Shown here: piece after piece, positions 35,652 through 47,353 of the stretch | Position numbering within the stretch: position 1 is the first letter of the stretch | Layout of the letters: the number at the start of each line of letters is the position of its first letter | Assembly: GCA_905178155.1 (NCBI GenBank) | Contig: CAJINV010000003.1 | Location: 269,091-333,090 of the forward strand | DNA: 64,000 nt | DNA from: Amoebophrya sp. A120 | Taxonomy: Eukaryota; Sar; Dinophyceae; Syndiniales; Amoebophryaceae | Reading direction: 5' to 3' | Notes under the pieces: model-generated | What the model was told of the DNA's origin: nothing | Databases searched by the model: none | The model's input: only the letters and a program-made list of their open reading frames with translations | Translations under genes and position numbers: made by a program

Positions 35652-36599
35652 CGCTTTCTACCATAATCATGCTGCTTGTTGACCACCTGGAGCCTTGCGT
35701 CCGTCCTCAATGTCATTGAAATTAACTTCGCCATACATTACAGCATGGCACGAGCAGAGCAGCGGGATGTGTGTTAGAATAGTGTAGATACTTTTGAAAG
35801 TAGAGAAACCCTTGCGCAATGGCGATTTTCTTTCTGTGTGAGTACAAGGAAAAATGGAAGAGGACTTCTGGGATCTTGTGTTCACGAGACAGCAGCGCAG
35901 TCAATCGAGGTTTCCAAGAAAAAAAGGCAATACCTTCACACCGAGAGACAACTCGTCGTCCGTGCCCCCCGATTGATGTGAGTGCGGCCTGTTTGCTCCT
36001 TTTTGTTTGTATCTTTTTCAAGCCTGCTGATTGGATGCTGTCCATTTCTTTGCACGACATGATGAACGCATTTCGTGCTTTCGGCAATTCCAATCAAAAT
36101 CTAAGTGATCATCAATGGAGTCAGGCTGCAACCAATTTTGCCCAGGCCCCCAACGACCTGTTTCTTCCCTCTGTTGTAGTGATGTATGAATTTCAATTCT
36201 TTATGTTTCGTTCCGCTACCAGTAGAACAGTTCTACCTCCCGCTCATCCAGACGCAGATCGTTTCGTAAACTTTTCATTACGGTCTTGGTGTACTGCTAT
36301 GGTGAGATAGAGGAAGCGTCTCGTGAACATAAGATCTCATTCAAAGATCCCTGCTTTCCAGATTTGTGCAATATGTGCATGTCTTTCGTTGTGAATCAAT
36401 ATCGACGGTAGAAGAAATACCTTTTTCGTGGAGTTGCAAGCACTTGATTTCCTTTATTTGCGATCCTAAAAATTTTCCAGATGTTGCTTCATCAACCGTG
36501 GAAATTTCGTGTGACAATGTGGCATCCGGTGTGAAACAGTGGGGAGTGCAGGCGAGCGCGGGCAGTTTGCTGGACTCATCTTGGACTACCATTATCATC
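35652..36599. other. Intergenic spacer or unresolved leader
   Basis: A + frame with one ATG at 35819 (163 codons, up to 36310) has no domain character. An open frame extends upstream of the next gene to 36366 without an ATG, so a leader exon is possible. Nothing else recognised. Confidence 0.45.
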
Positions 36600-38954
36600 A
36601 TGGACCACCACGAAAATACCGAGGAAGTAGTGGGGGATGGGAGAGCAGCAACGGAACACCCCTCCGCCCAACCTGCGGACGCCAGCGCGAGGTCCCCGGA
36701 CGGTGACGCGCACACAACTGCCGCACCTGCTACCGAGGCACCGGAAGGCACCGGGACAAAAGATGGACCACGCCGCGAGGATACTGCTGCCGGCGACAGG
36801 GGCCGCGCAAACGCCGTGGTGGAGCAACCAATATCGCTGTCCTTGGAAGAAAAGCTACGAGAGAAGGAAGAGGAGCTGGCGCGTTCGGAGCGCATGCGAA
36901 TTAACTTGAAGACCGCGACGGAGCAGCTGCAGAAGCGCGTGCGAGACTTGGGCGCGGCCAACCAAAGCTTGACCGAGGAAATAAAGCTGGCAAGAGACAC
37001 CGCCGAAAGGGAGAAACACGCGATAGCTGCAGAAGTGGAGGCGCGGTGCGAGCAGGAGTTCAAACGGAAACAGGACGAGATTCAAGCGCAAGACACGGCG
37101 ATCAGCGAGTTGAAGCGGCTCTTGCAAGACGCGGAACGCAGCCTGAAGGAAATGACGAGCGCAGCGCAGACCAAGGATCGCGAAGTGGAAGAGAAAAAGG
37201 CGGCGCTGGCATCCCTGGAGGCCGAATTCTCGAAAATCGAACAGGAGATCAGTCTCCGGAGTGCGGAGTTTGCGTCGGAGCAGGTGGCCAAAAATGGGAC
37301 GCTCGAAAAGATGCTGCAGGCGGAGAAGCAAGCTGTCGCTGACCTCACCGCTGAGCTGGCAGCGCAGCGTGCCGAGAGCTCGCGCGCACTGGAGGAGTCG
37401 CGCGCCGACGCCGACGCGAAGATGAAGGAGCTGCAAATGGACACTGAAGAGAAGTTCGAGAAAATGAGACAGGAGCACGCGAGTGCGCTGGAAGAGCAAG
37501 GAGGCCGCTTCTCTTTGGAATTATCTCAGGAGAAAGAGGCAAGAGAAAGAGCTCTTGATCAGCAGAAGAATGCTTACGAGGCGCAATTGGATGATATGCA
37601 AAAAGGTCACGACCGTTCCCTTTCTGACATACAAGCAACAGCAGCTCAAGAACTGGAGGAAGCAAAGCAACACCACGCCCAGGAGCTAGAGCGGCGCGAC
37701 CGCGAGTTTGCGGATTTTCGTGCGGGCAACGAGGAAGAATGTCGCGCTTTGCAGGAGAAGTGGCGCGCCACGCAATCTGAGCTGGAGGAGTGGAAGCGGA
37801 CGCGGCCCGCGAGCACGGAGCAGGCCCTGGACACGCTAGAGCACGACCTGACGGAAATTTTGTCCTTCCAAAAAACCGCGCACTCCGAGGTGCACAAACT
37901 GCAGGTGGTGGAAGAGGCGGCGGAGACCCTTGAACGCGAGGCGGCGCAGCTCCGGCAGCAAGTTGTGATCCTGGAGACGCGGACCCGGGACCTGCGATCG
38001 GAGAACGAGGTTCTGCAGGAGATGAAAACCGACGCATTCGCCAAACGCGAGGATCTCTTGGTGGAGTTGTCCACGCTGCGACGCGAGTACGGGAAAGCGC
38101 AGGAGCAGCTGGCGCGCATCGTGAACCAGGACGCGCGCGTGCAGGATCTGGCCGCGGCGAGGACGCAGCTGGAGATCCAGAACGCGTCCTTGCTGCAGGA
38201 GCTGACCCGGCTGCGCCAGAGCAACGCCGCGCTCTGCCGGCAACTGTTTCAGCCCGATGGGGCGGAGGATGATCATTTCGGCCTGGGGGCAGAAGTAGAA
38301 GAACCCCGGCGGGAAAACAGTCCTGTGACCTCCAGTGACGACGAGTCTTCTTCAACCTCGAGTAGTACCAGCAGCGACGAGGAGGAGCAATTCTCGAACC
38401 AATCACCGGATCATCATCATCATCACGCGGGGGAGGTTGTACAACAACTAGGCGCGAAGAAGAGAAGGAGCAAGAAGCAAGCTAGTACTTCTATGCGGCA
38501 GAAGAACAAAAGGCCGCAACACGGGCCGGCGCCCACGGGCGACGAGGAGGCCGCGGTGATACTGCGGGGCCAGCGCTCTATGGACGAGGGGGAGGAAAAC
38601 CGAAACGTGCGTCAGCTGGCCACCATCGCGCGGCTGCAGGCAAAGTTGATTGCAGTGGAGCACCAGGCACTCGAAGAAAAAACGCAGCTGTTCGACCGTA
38701 TTCGCGAACTCGAGCACAATGGCTACACTGGCAGCGGAACAAATGTAGCAGGGCGTGGTCCTACGTCTACGAACGTCAGTAGTACAGCGTCCCCGGGTGG
38801 TGGAGGCGGCGCACCGGGCGGGGGCTTGACGACCCTTGCCGGTCTCAACAAGCTTAGCGAACAGCGTAGATCGTCGCCTACCACCGACCCACAGGGGTCG
38901 GTGTCTCAGCGGATGGGAGCACTGGTTTCAGGTGTGTTTGGAAGTGGTAGATGA
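36600..38954 (+). CDS. Long coiled-coil protein
   Basis: Intronless, 784 residues from the first in-frame ATG at 36600. Residues about 1-75 are Ala/Pro/Gly-rich. Residues about 80-560 are almost continuous heptad-type sequence rich in Glu, Lys, Gln and Leu (LEEKLREKEEELARSERMRI; ELKRLLQDAERSLKEMTSAA; LRQQVVILETRTRDLRSENE), as in centrosomal, basal-body or golgin-like scaffolds. A Ser/Asp/Glu block and a HHHHH run near residue 600 precede a basic patch (KKRRSKKQ). The tail is Gly/Ser/Thr-rich. Coiled coils of this kind give no function by themselves. Codon use and GC content match the neighbours. Confidence 0.82.
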   Translation: MDHHENTEEVVGDGRAATEHPSAQPADASARSPDGDAHTTAAPATEAPEGTGTKDGPRREDTAAGDRGRANAVVEQPISLSLEEKLREKEEELARSERMRINLKTATEQLQKRVRDLGAANQSLTEEIKLARDTAEREKHAIAAEVEARCEQEFKRKQDEIQAQDTAISELKRLLQDAERSLKEMTSAAQTKDREVEEKKAALASLEAEFSKIEQEISLRSAEFASEQVAKNGTLEKMLQAEKQAVADLTAELAAQRAESSRALEESRADADAKMKELQMDTEEKFEKMRQEHASALEEQGGRFSLELSQEKEARERALDQQKNAYEAQLDDMQKGHDRSLSDIQATAAQELEEAKQHHAQELERRDREFADFRAGNEEECRALQEKWRATQSELEEWKRTRPASTEQALDTLEHDLTEILSFQKTAHSEVHKLQVVEEAAETLEREAAQLRQQVVILETRTRDLRSENEVLQEMKTDAFAKREDLLVELSTLRREYGKAQEQLARIVNQDARVQDLAAARTQLEIQNASLLQELTRLRQSNAALCRQLFQPDGAEDDHFGLGAEVEEPRRENSPVTSSDDESSSTSSSTSSDEEEQFSNQSPDHHHHHAGEVVQQLGAKKRRSKKQASTSMRQKNKRPQHGPAPTGDEEAAVILRGQRSMDEGEENRNVRQLATIARLQAKLIAVEHQALEEKTQLFDRIRELEHNGYTGSGTNVAGRGPTSTNVSSTASPGGGGGAPGGGLTTLAGLNKLSEQRRSSPTTDPQGSVSQRMGALVSGVFGSGR

Positions 38955-39815
38955 CACAGACTCGCAAAGGCTTTAAGTAATTGTCTAGCATGAACATGAT
39001 GCGCGCCACTACATTTATCACACCAGGGCACTTACAAACGCGATCTAGCACACGCACGCGCCTCGTGCCAAACTAAGTAACCTGGAGCAGATACGAAGAC
39101 GAACCGGGAGTGAACTCGTCGTCGGCGAGGTAGGGAACAGTGTTTCGCGACTTTTGCGAACAGTAGTATGTTTGACCGCCTCTCCCAAAAGAACAAGTGT
39201 TCTCGATGTGATCTTTGACGGAATTGTGCCTGGGCTTGCACCAGTCAGGAACATTGCTCTGCTGGAGCAAAAGAAGGATCAACAAACAGCAACAGATCTG
39301 CGTCAATCGATCGTTGTTTGAACATCTTGTTGGGTCAATCTTTGTTTTTGTTCGTTTCGCAATACCGATGCAGCTACGCCAGTGGCAGTGTAGAACAACT
39401 CTTTATTTGTTATTTAGTTTTGGCCAGTGTGCGTCCGCGTGCAGTTTGCGTTTGAGGTTCACTTCTTGACAGCATAAACTATTGGTTGAAAAGAAGCTGC
39501 TCGCAGGAAATATCTCTTTGATCTCGTGTCAGTTGCAGCCAACGTACTTATGATCAATCCAGCACCTGCACCAGCTCCAGCATGTTTTGCTTTTGCACGT
39601 ACGCAGTTTTATGTTAAGGAGGTTCGTGGCCACCGTACCTCTCGCTCTCGGAGAAGAGAGCGTTTTTGTGCGAGTCGATTTGGATTGGATTTCTTCTCTA
39701 TTGAGGATTTCGATTTTGGATTTGGTGTTGCATTTTTCGGACCGAATAAACGTACTTAAGAAAGTACGTTTTGTTTTTGATGCAAGCATAACGATAACCT
39801 CCGAGGAAAACCAAA
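38955..39815. other. Intergenic spacer
   Basis: Short frames only on both strands; nothing recognised. AT-richer than the flanking exons. Confidence 0.5.
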
Positions 39816-42504
39816 ATGGAAAACCACGTACCGGAAGAATTCTTGTGCCCCATCACCTTCGACATGATGGAGGACCCGGTGTGCACCGTTGACGGTCATT
39901 CATATGACCGCCATGCCATCACGCGCTGGTTCAGTGAGGGGCGTACTACGTCGCCGGCCACGGGCCTCGGGTTGGCGAGCACGGCGCTTGCGACAAACTT
40001 TGGCTTGAGGAAGGCAATCGCCAACCACGGGGCCCGGGCGGAGGAGTCGGCCCGGCGGGAGAGGAGCCGAGCGGAGGAATGGGCCCGGCGCGAGAGCGGG
40101 ATGAAGCGGACTTTAGAAATGTACCGGGATGCCACAGCGGCGCTGACGAACAAGCTGCGGACGCTGCAGGCGCAAGCTTGCGGCGGCGAGAGGGGTACGA
40201 CGACGGCGGCGCAATCGGGCGGCCACCGGGGTTGTGGCGTGTCGATAGTCGACAGCAGCCGCACCCGGGGGCCTTCCGAACACCACCCCGCTTGGGTTGA
40301 TTTTGTTCTGCTGGTTTCGCGTATGTTGGCGCCCAGCGAAGATCCCGCCGCCGGCGCCGCCGCGAAGTTCTTGGCGGTGGACACTTTCGTGGAAGCGGCG
40401 GAGGCCGAGGCCGGAATTGGTTTGTCCTTGTTGCGCGTGTTCCTGAACGACCGCGCGTCCCTGCAGAACTGCGGCCTCTCCTGCGCAAGGTACCTCAGCG
40501 ACGGCGGCGACGCGATCATCATCGAGAGGCCACGCGCCTTTGCAGAGGTGTGCGCGGCACTGCGGGCCCGGGGCACTAAACGGGGCGAATCCGTGGACGG
40601 TTGTAAGCGGAGAAGAACGGCGGTCGCGTATTGAAAGGAAAAATCCACCCTCCCCATATTGAAAAGGTGTGACTTCGAAAATTTGCGTTGCTGATTTGAG
40701 GTCACAAATCATATTTGTCTTGCAAGAAGACAAGGGCAGGAGCTTTCGCCCCATTATGGAAGCGATTTGTCATGCTGTTGGGCCTAAAGGGGAGCCGCTC
40801 GCCATGCTGAACAACTAGACACGTGCGCCCCTATGTAGCCTGGAGATCTGCCCGCAGTGCCTCTCTGCAATACAAAGCTGATTTGTGTACGCACATCCAG
40901 CATCAGAAATTTCCTTTTGATATGGGGAGGGGGGATTTTTCCTTTTGATATCGCGGCCGCGTTTTCGTCGCCGGCGCATGATGCAGCAGGGCGATCGTCT
41001 TCCGCCGCGCGAGATCCGTCCTTCCATGAATTCGCCGCTGAACAGGTATGAAAGTGGGCCTCATCTGTAACAAGGCCGTTTACAACGGCATGCGTTCTTG
41101 TACTTTATGTTTATTTTTTTTGTATGCTGTTGTGTTGCTGAAATTGAAATTGTTATTGATGTTGAAGAAGGGTCTGGGTTTCAAGATTTTTTTAGCGCCC
41201 TTTGTGCAAAACAGGAACTCTTCCCGGATGTGGAGGGGCCTGTGATGGCCCCGCCGGCTGGTCCAAGGTTACAATCTGCACCCTCCGCAACCACAAGCAG
41301 TGGCTCCGCGAATGAAATCCGGCCCAGCAGCAGCAGCGGCAGTAGTTCTCTGACTGCTTCGGCGTCAGGCAGCAACGGGGCTGGAACGGAGCGTGCCCCT
41401 ACCTCTCGGGGCTTCAGAGATGAGGTGGCAATACTGCTTAGCACGGACGTGTTCATCTTCTCCGCCTTTTTATTCTTTTTCGATGTTTCATTCACACAAC
41501 AACAAACCAAAGAAAGTTTTGAAGTGTTGTCCAAACTGCATTATTATGTCGCTTTGAAAAACAAACAGGGTTTTCATCGTGTCTCTCCGCAACAAGAATC
41601 TATGCCGGGCCATCCTGCACCTGCTGTCGGCCAGGGACGACCGAGACCGAACACCTCATTTCCCATTGCCAATTCCAATTCGCAAACGTTCCAAGGTAGC
41701 ACACCTGGGCTCGGCAGCGTCGCCTCCCAACCAGTGATGTTCTCTTCAGGCGGTTCCTCACGAGCGGGACACAATCTCCCTCTAGAAAATAACCCGACGA
41801 GCAATGGCATGATACCAACCCCGATGAGTGGCCCCATGATCATGCAGCCGTTGAATTACCCTGACCCCAACAGCAGTGTCGGCACGACGAGCACAACTCT
41901 CCTGTACCAGCAGCAAGGGCTGCCCCCGCAGTTTCACTTTATTCAGGGAGCAGCTCCGACCTCGTCCTCCGCCGGGGTTTATAATTACCCGCCCGGTGGT
42001 CTGCCGGTAAACGTAAACAACTCATCCATGAGCATGAATATGATGCCACCCCTCAATATGAGCAACGTCGGTGCGAACAACGCGCTGTACCAGCAACTTG
42101 GTCCGATTCCGGGAATGACCTCCTCCGCCGCGCAGCTTTACACGACTAGTGGCCATCTGCAGCCACCAGGGTATCCTTCGAGTTCGATCATGATGCAGGA
42201 GGTGCAGCCCGTCAGTACCAATCTCGTTGCGAACGCGATGTCCCGGCACCAGGAGCAGCCCGTTGCCTCGATGATGCAGCACGCCACAAATAACTTCGCT
42301 CCGGGTACTATCGCGGACAGACCACAAGTAAATCCGGCTGCTGATTCTGCATCGCTCATGAATCTTCATTCCTCGATCACGGCGCAATCCCAATCTTCCG
42401 GGCACGACGAACCCGCCGCCGCTCCTGCAGCACGGCAGCGCCCGCGTCTGCGTCGGTTTGACCAGACGCCTGATGATCTCAGTCGTCAACTACGTCAGTT
42501 GTGA
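39816..42504 (+). CDS. U-box E3 ligase-type protein with long Ser/Asn/Gln/Pro-rich tail
   Basis: Residues 5-75 form a U-box (EEFLCPITFDMMEDPVCTVD, GHSYDRHAITRWF, then TSPATG), the E2-binding fold of ubiquitin ligases. An Arg/Glu-rich helix follows (ESARRERSRAEEWARRESGM). Read plainly, the frame stops at 40634, but that TGA is the seventh base on of an introner starting at 40629. Removing it, exon 2 (40956-41045) continues in phase 0 and joins exon 3 (41215-42504) through an ordinary intron GTATGA...AAACAG. The total is 2193 nt, 730 residues. The tail is Ser/Gly/Asn/Gln/Pro-rich (FPIANSNSQTFQGSTPGLGS) and ends with PRLRRFDQTPDDLSRQLRQL. A GT-AG pair at about 41423-41568, in frame without stops, may be a further optional intron. 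Target proteins are unknown. Confidence 0.85.
40629..40950. mobile_element. Introner, TATYRAAAGGAAAAATCC type, carries an apparent stop
   Basis: Left end TATTGAAAGGAAAAATCC, right end complementary to TATCAAAAGGAAAAATCC. Homology extends inward through CCTCCCCATAT. Duplication TCGCG at 40624-40628 and 40951-40955. Excision joins GCG-GTC-GCG to GCC-GCG-TTT in phase 0. At 322 bp it is the longest complete copy. Confidence 0.94.
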
Positions 42505-43571
42505 ATTCCGCAACTTCGCGCGAGGTTTGTTTTGGGCAGTGGACGGAACTCGATGTTCATGGGCAGAATTTCGTGTGTGCGAAATGAGATCTATTTCACT
42601 ATTGTTAGTCTGAAAAAGGGACAGGCAGTACTTACAAGATGATGCTGGTGAGATGGCATTTTGATCGCTGTAACAGCAAGTGCAATTTGAATTTTCCAAA
42701 ATTCTTCTTCCAACAGAACAAACACCGTAGCAGGTCCTTGCGTCAGTCGCGTCCAATCCGAAACTCGTGATGTATTTAAAAGTGACACCGCCAACATGGA
42801 CATGTCTTTTGCTGAATGAGTTTCAGCGCAGTGCCGACATGAACCTCTTTTACTGTTAAGGTGGACAACTCATTCATCAGCGCATAAGTATCCGTCGAAA
42901 GAGAAAACAAGAATTTAGGAGCTGAAAGCGAAAACAAGAAGTCACGCCAATGCCGAGGACCGTGATCCATGCATTCGGCGATGTCGATGTGTTTCGTTTG
43001 TGTTTTCGTGTCCGCGAATCGATCCGTGACCCGAATCCATTTAGGATCGTCTGAATTGTTACGAAACGCAAAAGGCCCACTCAAACAATCACTAGAGCTA
43101 GAGTTTCAGTTTGCCCCATTTTTGCACGCTCGAGATCATACGCGTCAATCAGGATGGAAAGGTACTAGACGTTCTGTTGTGGCGTATGTGTCTTTACGTG
43201 TATTTTCCCGAAGAGAGTCATACCCTGATCCTCACGATCTTCACGACCTTCACTACCAGCAGACCACAAGAATTCCATACAAATGAAAATCTCCGCTCGT
43301 TTCTTCTTTCTCTTTCCTTCATTTTCGCATCTGTAATGCGCATAGAAATTCCGCTCAGAAATGCCAACTCCTGCTTATCGCTCCTTTTTCGAATCCAAAA
43401 GCCAGGAAATAAATCCCGACTGCAAGCTCCTTAAGCATGCTAGCTCAATTATTTATCTCAGGCTATTTATTAGTTTTTCGATAGTTTTAGGTTCGTTTAC
43501 TCAAAATGCTTCTATTGTTGTAACTCTCTTACAGGTTGGGCACCTGTTATCGACAAGCGAGCGTGAAAATC
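42505..43571. other. Intergenic spacer
   Basis: AT-rich with short frames on both strands. No gene or element recognised. Confidence 0.5.
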
Positions 43572-46500
43572 ATGGACATACACGTGAAGACTCGGGCGTT
43601 ACTGGTCGTTCTTCTTCAAATTATGTTGCAGGCGTTTATTGTCACATCAACCAAAGCGAAGATCCCGACTACGAATTTGGCGGTGCGCGTTTGGGCTAAC
43701 GAGGGACGGCGTCAGGGTGAGCCAGATGGCTCGCAAAACTGTGGCACCGAGGATGTTTCGCTTCACCGAATTTTGGAACAGGTACTAGATGCGGAACGAG
43801 AGCAAAATGAAAATATCTTCCCTGGAGCGGAGAAGCGGCGGAGACGGTTGCGGGCGGCGAATAAATCAAGTACACCCGCCAAGAAATCCATTTCGCTTGC
43901 GCTGTACCTAGAGGGGTCTACTTCATCATCTGCTGTTCCTCATGCTCGAACTGCGCAGGAGAGCGCGGATGAATCAGCACTAGTTACATCAACCTCGGCG
44001 TGGTGCGGAGGCGTGCGGGAAGCGGTTTTGGCAGATCTGCTGTCCTATCAAATGTAAAAATGTCTGGGTCTGGAAGATTCTGAGACTTGTCATGCATGTT
44101 TTGCATTGGCCATGATGTCTGTGATGCATGCCCTAGGAACACAGATTTTTTGAAGGCTCCGCGATGCCTATTCCGCATGACAAATGCCCTCTCCGCGTAG
44201 CAAAAATTGCATTCCCTTTGCTGCTCATGCAATACAGATTTTTTTGGAATCTAAATACAGCGTCACAAGTTGCACCCTTCCAGACCCAGACATTTTTACA
44301 TTTGATATGTCCTCCGGCTTTGCTCGGAACAGGGTACGCTCAACCTCGGCGTGTGGAGGCGTGCGGGCCGCGGTTTTGGCAGATCTCCTGTCCTCCGCCT
44401 TTGCTCGGATATCAACTGCAAAAATGTCTGGGTCTGGAAACTTGTGATGCTGGCTGGCGTCTCATGATGAGGCCACAAATGCTGGCTTAGCATGACAAGT
44501 TTCTGAGCTTCTAGGTGTTGCCTATTCTGCATGACAAACTGCGTTTCTGCATCACAGAAAAACACCAGGGATCTTGGATCACGTGCATTACAGATTTAAG
44601 ACTCATGCCAGACAAGCATGACAAACATGCGTTCTTCCAGACCCAGACATTTCTACATTTGATATCGGAACAGGGTGCGCGATTTACAGATCTTCGAGGG
44701 CGGCCAACGAGATTGTAATTGTTCTTTTACTGGCAAAGATCAGGAGGTTGTTTCTTGTCAAGAAGAACAGAAGACTTGTGCTTTTGTCCCACTGCTTCGA
44801 TCCGCCGCGGGCGTTTCTGTGAGCGAGCAAAAGGAGAAGAAAGGCTCTGCTGCAAGAAACGCCCAAATAAAAAGTTCTGCAGATTGGATTAGAAGCTCCG
44901 CGCACGAGACCACCAGGACCTCCAGGACCTCCAGGACTAGTCCTAGTCCCGCGATGTCACCCCGACCTGTCGATCTTCTGTGCCAGTTGCAGTGGCCGAA
45001 CCTCCAAAGCAGCAGTTTGAACCGGAAAAATGAGGATTTCTGCCTGCAGCGGACGAGCATCCCCCGCCAGCGGTTTGTCCTGGGCGGCATTTCAGAACCG
45101 GGGTCCGTGTACCGGTTTTTTTCCCACGGCGCCTACTGGAACGTCCGGGAGAATCGGGCGCAGTTTTGCAGCGCGTCCCTCTACAACGGGTATATACAGC
45201 ACCTCGACCGAGTAGAAAATGAATCCATCGCGCGAAATGGGCCAGAGCTTGGTCTGGGAGACGTTGAGGAAAGGACAAAAAACAAGCTGCACAACTACAA
45301 CTCTTTCGAAACTCCGATCACCGCTGGCACATCATCAAGTCGGTTGTTGCCTGTCTTTTTGCAGGTTTGGGGGCATGGGATTCTGAACAAGCTGTCGAAG
45401 CAAAAAGTGGTACAGAGTGACACGCTGCACTACTGGGAATACGAATTCGGCAACAAGGCGGATTTCGACCGCCTGGCGGATCTGTTCGACGAGGAAGGTA
45501 CTTCGTTGTACGACCTGCCTGATAGTGCAGCTCCTGCTGAAGGTGGAAAAGGAATGTTTACAGAGTCCAGACACGACGAGATCGAGATCTACAAGAGTTC
45601 CTCATCTACTACTTCCCTCACGGTCCTGATTGCGGGTTGCTCGGAGGGGGACCTGCTGGATTTCTTCGCGGAGAAGGCGAAGAAGAGAGACAAAAATACC
45701 GACGAGCATCGAAACGAGAAAAAAATGCCATCTACTTCAAAAATCCACGGCTTCGAAGTCCTCGCCTCGACGTACGCACGGCTGCAGGAGAAATACCGGA
45801 ACTCTCCCTACGTCGCCGTGCACCACTATGAAAGCCTGAGGTTGGAAATCCTCAAAGTGAAAATGATTTGTAATGCAAAAAAACGACTCCAGTTGGAGCA
45901 CCATTTATAGTCGGCGCATGACAAATTTCCCGGGCACTCAAAACGTGTCTGTCATGGTAGTTAGGCAAAGGGGTGCCCTTCTCTCATGCTAATCAGCAGC
46001 CCAATTCTGAACCTGTAGAAGCACAATAGTCGGCCTCCATTGCGTTCTCTGCAATGCCGTCTTTTTGGTGTCGCATTTCATGCATCACAAATTATTTACA
46101 CCTTGAGGATTTCCATTCTGAGGGTGTCATAACCACCTCGGTTGGGGGGAAGCCAGCTCCACGGGGAAGGAGGTCGCAGGGTACGGCGAGTTGTCGGGGT
46201 TGTACGCCAGCGACGGGCAGTTCGTCAACGGGCTGTACACGACCACGACAGAAAATAAAACAGTGCAACAAGCGAAAGAGAAGAAGGCGAAGAGGAACCA
46301 GGACCACTTCTCCGTCAAGAACGTGGTCAACGTGGTGGCGCTCGCGGATTGGTGGGCGGAGCAGCTCCAGTCGAGGGAGCGGGCTGACAAGCGCAGGATC
46401 GAGGTACAACTGGATCCGCAAGTGACCTACGTGGTGATTGACGTGGAGGGCTACGAGCCGAAGGTGCTGCGCGGGATTATGCCGCTCTCAACTGTTACAT

Positions 46501-47353
46501 TCTCAACTGTTACATGAATTTGTGATGCAAGAATTGCAAAAGTGAAAGGGGTGGACTTGCGTGTCTTGCATGACAGATTTGGCACAGATTCATTCCCAGC
46601 CTGTTTGGCTCTTCGAGAATTTGTCATGCGAAGCAGCTTGATCGTGTCGATTCTCTCTGATTGTAAATCTGCATGACAAACCATGTAACAGCTGAGAATG
46701 TAACAATTGAGAATCCCATAGGGATGAAACTCGAATTGGCGGCGAACCAAGCGCGGTTTCCGCTTTTCCAGTTCGAACTGGGACCCTCCTGGGCCGCGCG
46801 GGATGCGCGGCACGGCAACGAAACTTTGTGGACGCAGGAGTACGCGGCACGGAGGCTGCAGTCGTTTGGTTACGAACTTTATCTCATCGGGCTGACTGGG
46901 TATTTGCAGGTGGACTCCTTCTTCTTCAACCCGGCGCACCGACACACAGCCGACGACGGCGGTGGGCCATTCATTTGGGGCAACTTGCTCTGCATGCACA
47001 GCCAGTACACGAAAAAACACTTCCGCGACCGCATCCACATTTCCGCGCAGAAGACCGCGGACCGCATATTGGCGCTGCTGCGATCTGGGTGGCGGAATGT
47101 GACCGCTGCGGAGGAGCAGGACGAGCTGCAAAGGGAATTAGCATTGATCAACAATGCCGGAGCAGGTACAGGTTTCTCGCTCACTGCTGCAGCGAAAGCT
47201 GCTGCGCAGCGAAGTAGAGGAAACCACTCAGATGTTGATAGTGGCCTTTCTGCCTCCTGGTGGCTCGACGTCAAAAAGCGGGCCCAGCAAGGTGGGCTCA
47301 GCCGGAAGATTTTGCAAGGCGTGATTGATGGAACGGCCTATGGCGCGGATTGA
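43572..47353 (+). CDS. FkbM-type methyltransferase, secretory N-terminus
   Basis: Five exons separated only by introners: 43572-44045, 44313-44409, 44670-45826, 46137-46477 and 46726-47353. They give 2697 nt, 898 residues, frame kept throughout. The N-terminus is a signal peptide or anchor (RALLVVLLQIMLQAFIV), so the protein probably enters the secretory route. The catalytic part has an N-terminal SAM block (LTVLIAGCSEGDLLDFF, about residue 506; HGFEVLASTYARLQEKY) and, across the third introner, VAVHH-LGWGEASSTGKEV. It ends with the FkbM hallmark VVIDVEGYEPKVLRG joined across the fourth introner to MKLELAANQARFPLFQFELG. FkbM enzymes methylate small molecules or sugars; the substrate is unknown here. 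Residues about 140-195 contain a tandem duplication of 28/27 residues. Confidence 0.85.
44046..44307. mobile_element. Introner, TATCAAATG type
   Basis: Ends TATCAAATGTAAAAATGTCT and complement, with GGGTCTGGAA inside. Duplication TGTCC at 44041-44045 and 44308-44312. Excision joins GAT-CTG-CTG-TCC to TCC-GGC-TTT in frame. Confidence 0.95.
44410..44664. mobile_element. Introner, TATCAAATG type, diverged left end
   Basis: Left end TATCAACTGCAAAAATGTCT, right end complementary to TATCAAATGTAGAAATGTCT. Duplication TCGGA at 44405-44409 and 44665-44669. Excision joins GCT-CGG-A to AC-AGG-GTG in frame. It lies 102 bp after the previous introner of the same type. Confidence 0.95.
45827..46131. mobile_element. 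Introner, TATGA...TGGAAATCC type
   Basis: Left end TATGAAAGCCTGAGGTTGGA, right end complementary to TATGACACCCTCAGAATGGA, both continuing AATCCTCAA. Duplication ACCAC at 45822-45826 and 46132-46136. Excision joins GCC-GTG-CAC-CAC to CTC-GGT-TGG in frame and joins the two halves of the FkbM domain. Confidence 0.94.
46478..46720. mobile_element. Introner, TATG...TCTCAACTGTTAC type
   Basis: After TATG and five variable bases, the inner repeat TCTCAACTGTTACATTCTCA is mirrored at the right end. It contains two copies of CTCAACTGTTACAT in tandem. Duplication GGGAT at 46473-46477 and 46721-46725. Excision joins CTG-CGC-GGG-AT to G-AAA-CTC directly after the DVEGYE motif. Confidence 0.94.

Larger units (their letters stand above)
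43989..44680 (+). repeat. Tandem coding duplication (84/81 nt) interrupted by two different introner insertions
   Basis: Copy 1 is 43989-44045 plus 44313-44339. Copy 2 is 44340-44409 plus 44670-44680. They encode STSAWCGGVREAVLADLLSS and STSACGGVRAAVLADLLSSA, both running on into GFARNRVR or FARNRVR. Copy 1 has an introner after CTG-TCC. Copy 2 is uninterrupted there, but has one further on, after GCT-CGG-A. Confidence 0.9.

Noticed and set aside
37345-38406. 353-codon minus-strand open frame
   Set aside because: Antisense shadow of the coiled-coil gene; Arg/Pro/Ser-rich with no family likeness.
41098-42504. Separate gene starting at 41098 or 41244, or with a first exon at 40978
   Set aside because: The U-box frame runs on in phase 0 once the introner is removed, and the GTATGA...AAACAG intron joins it; the 40978 model also keeps frame but needs a start inside this exon.
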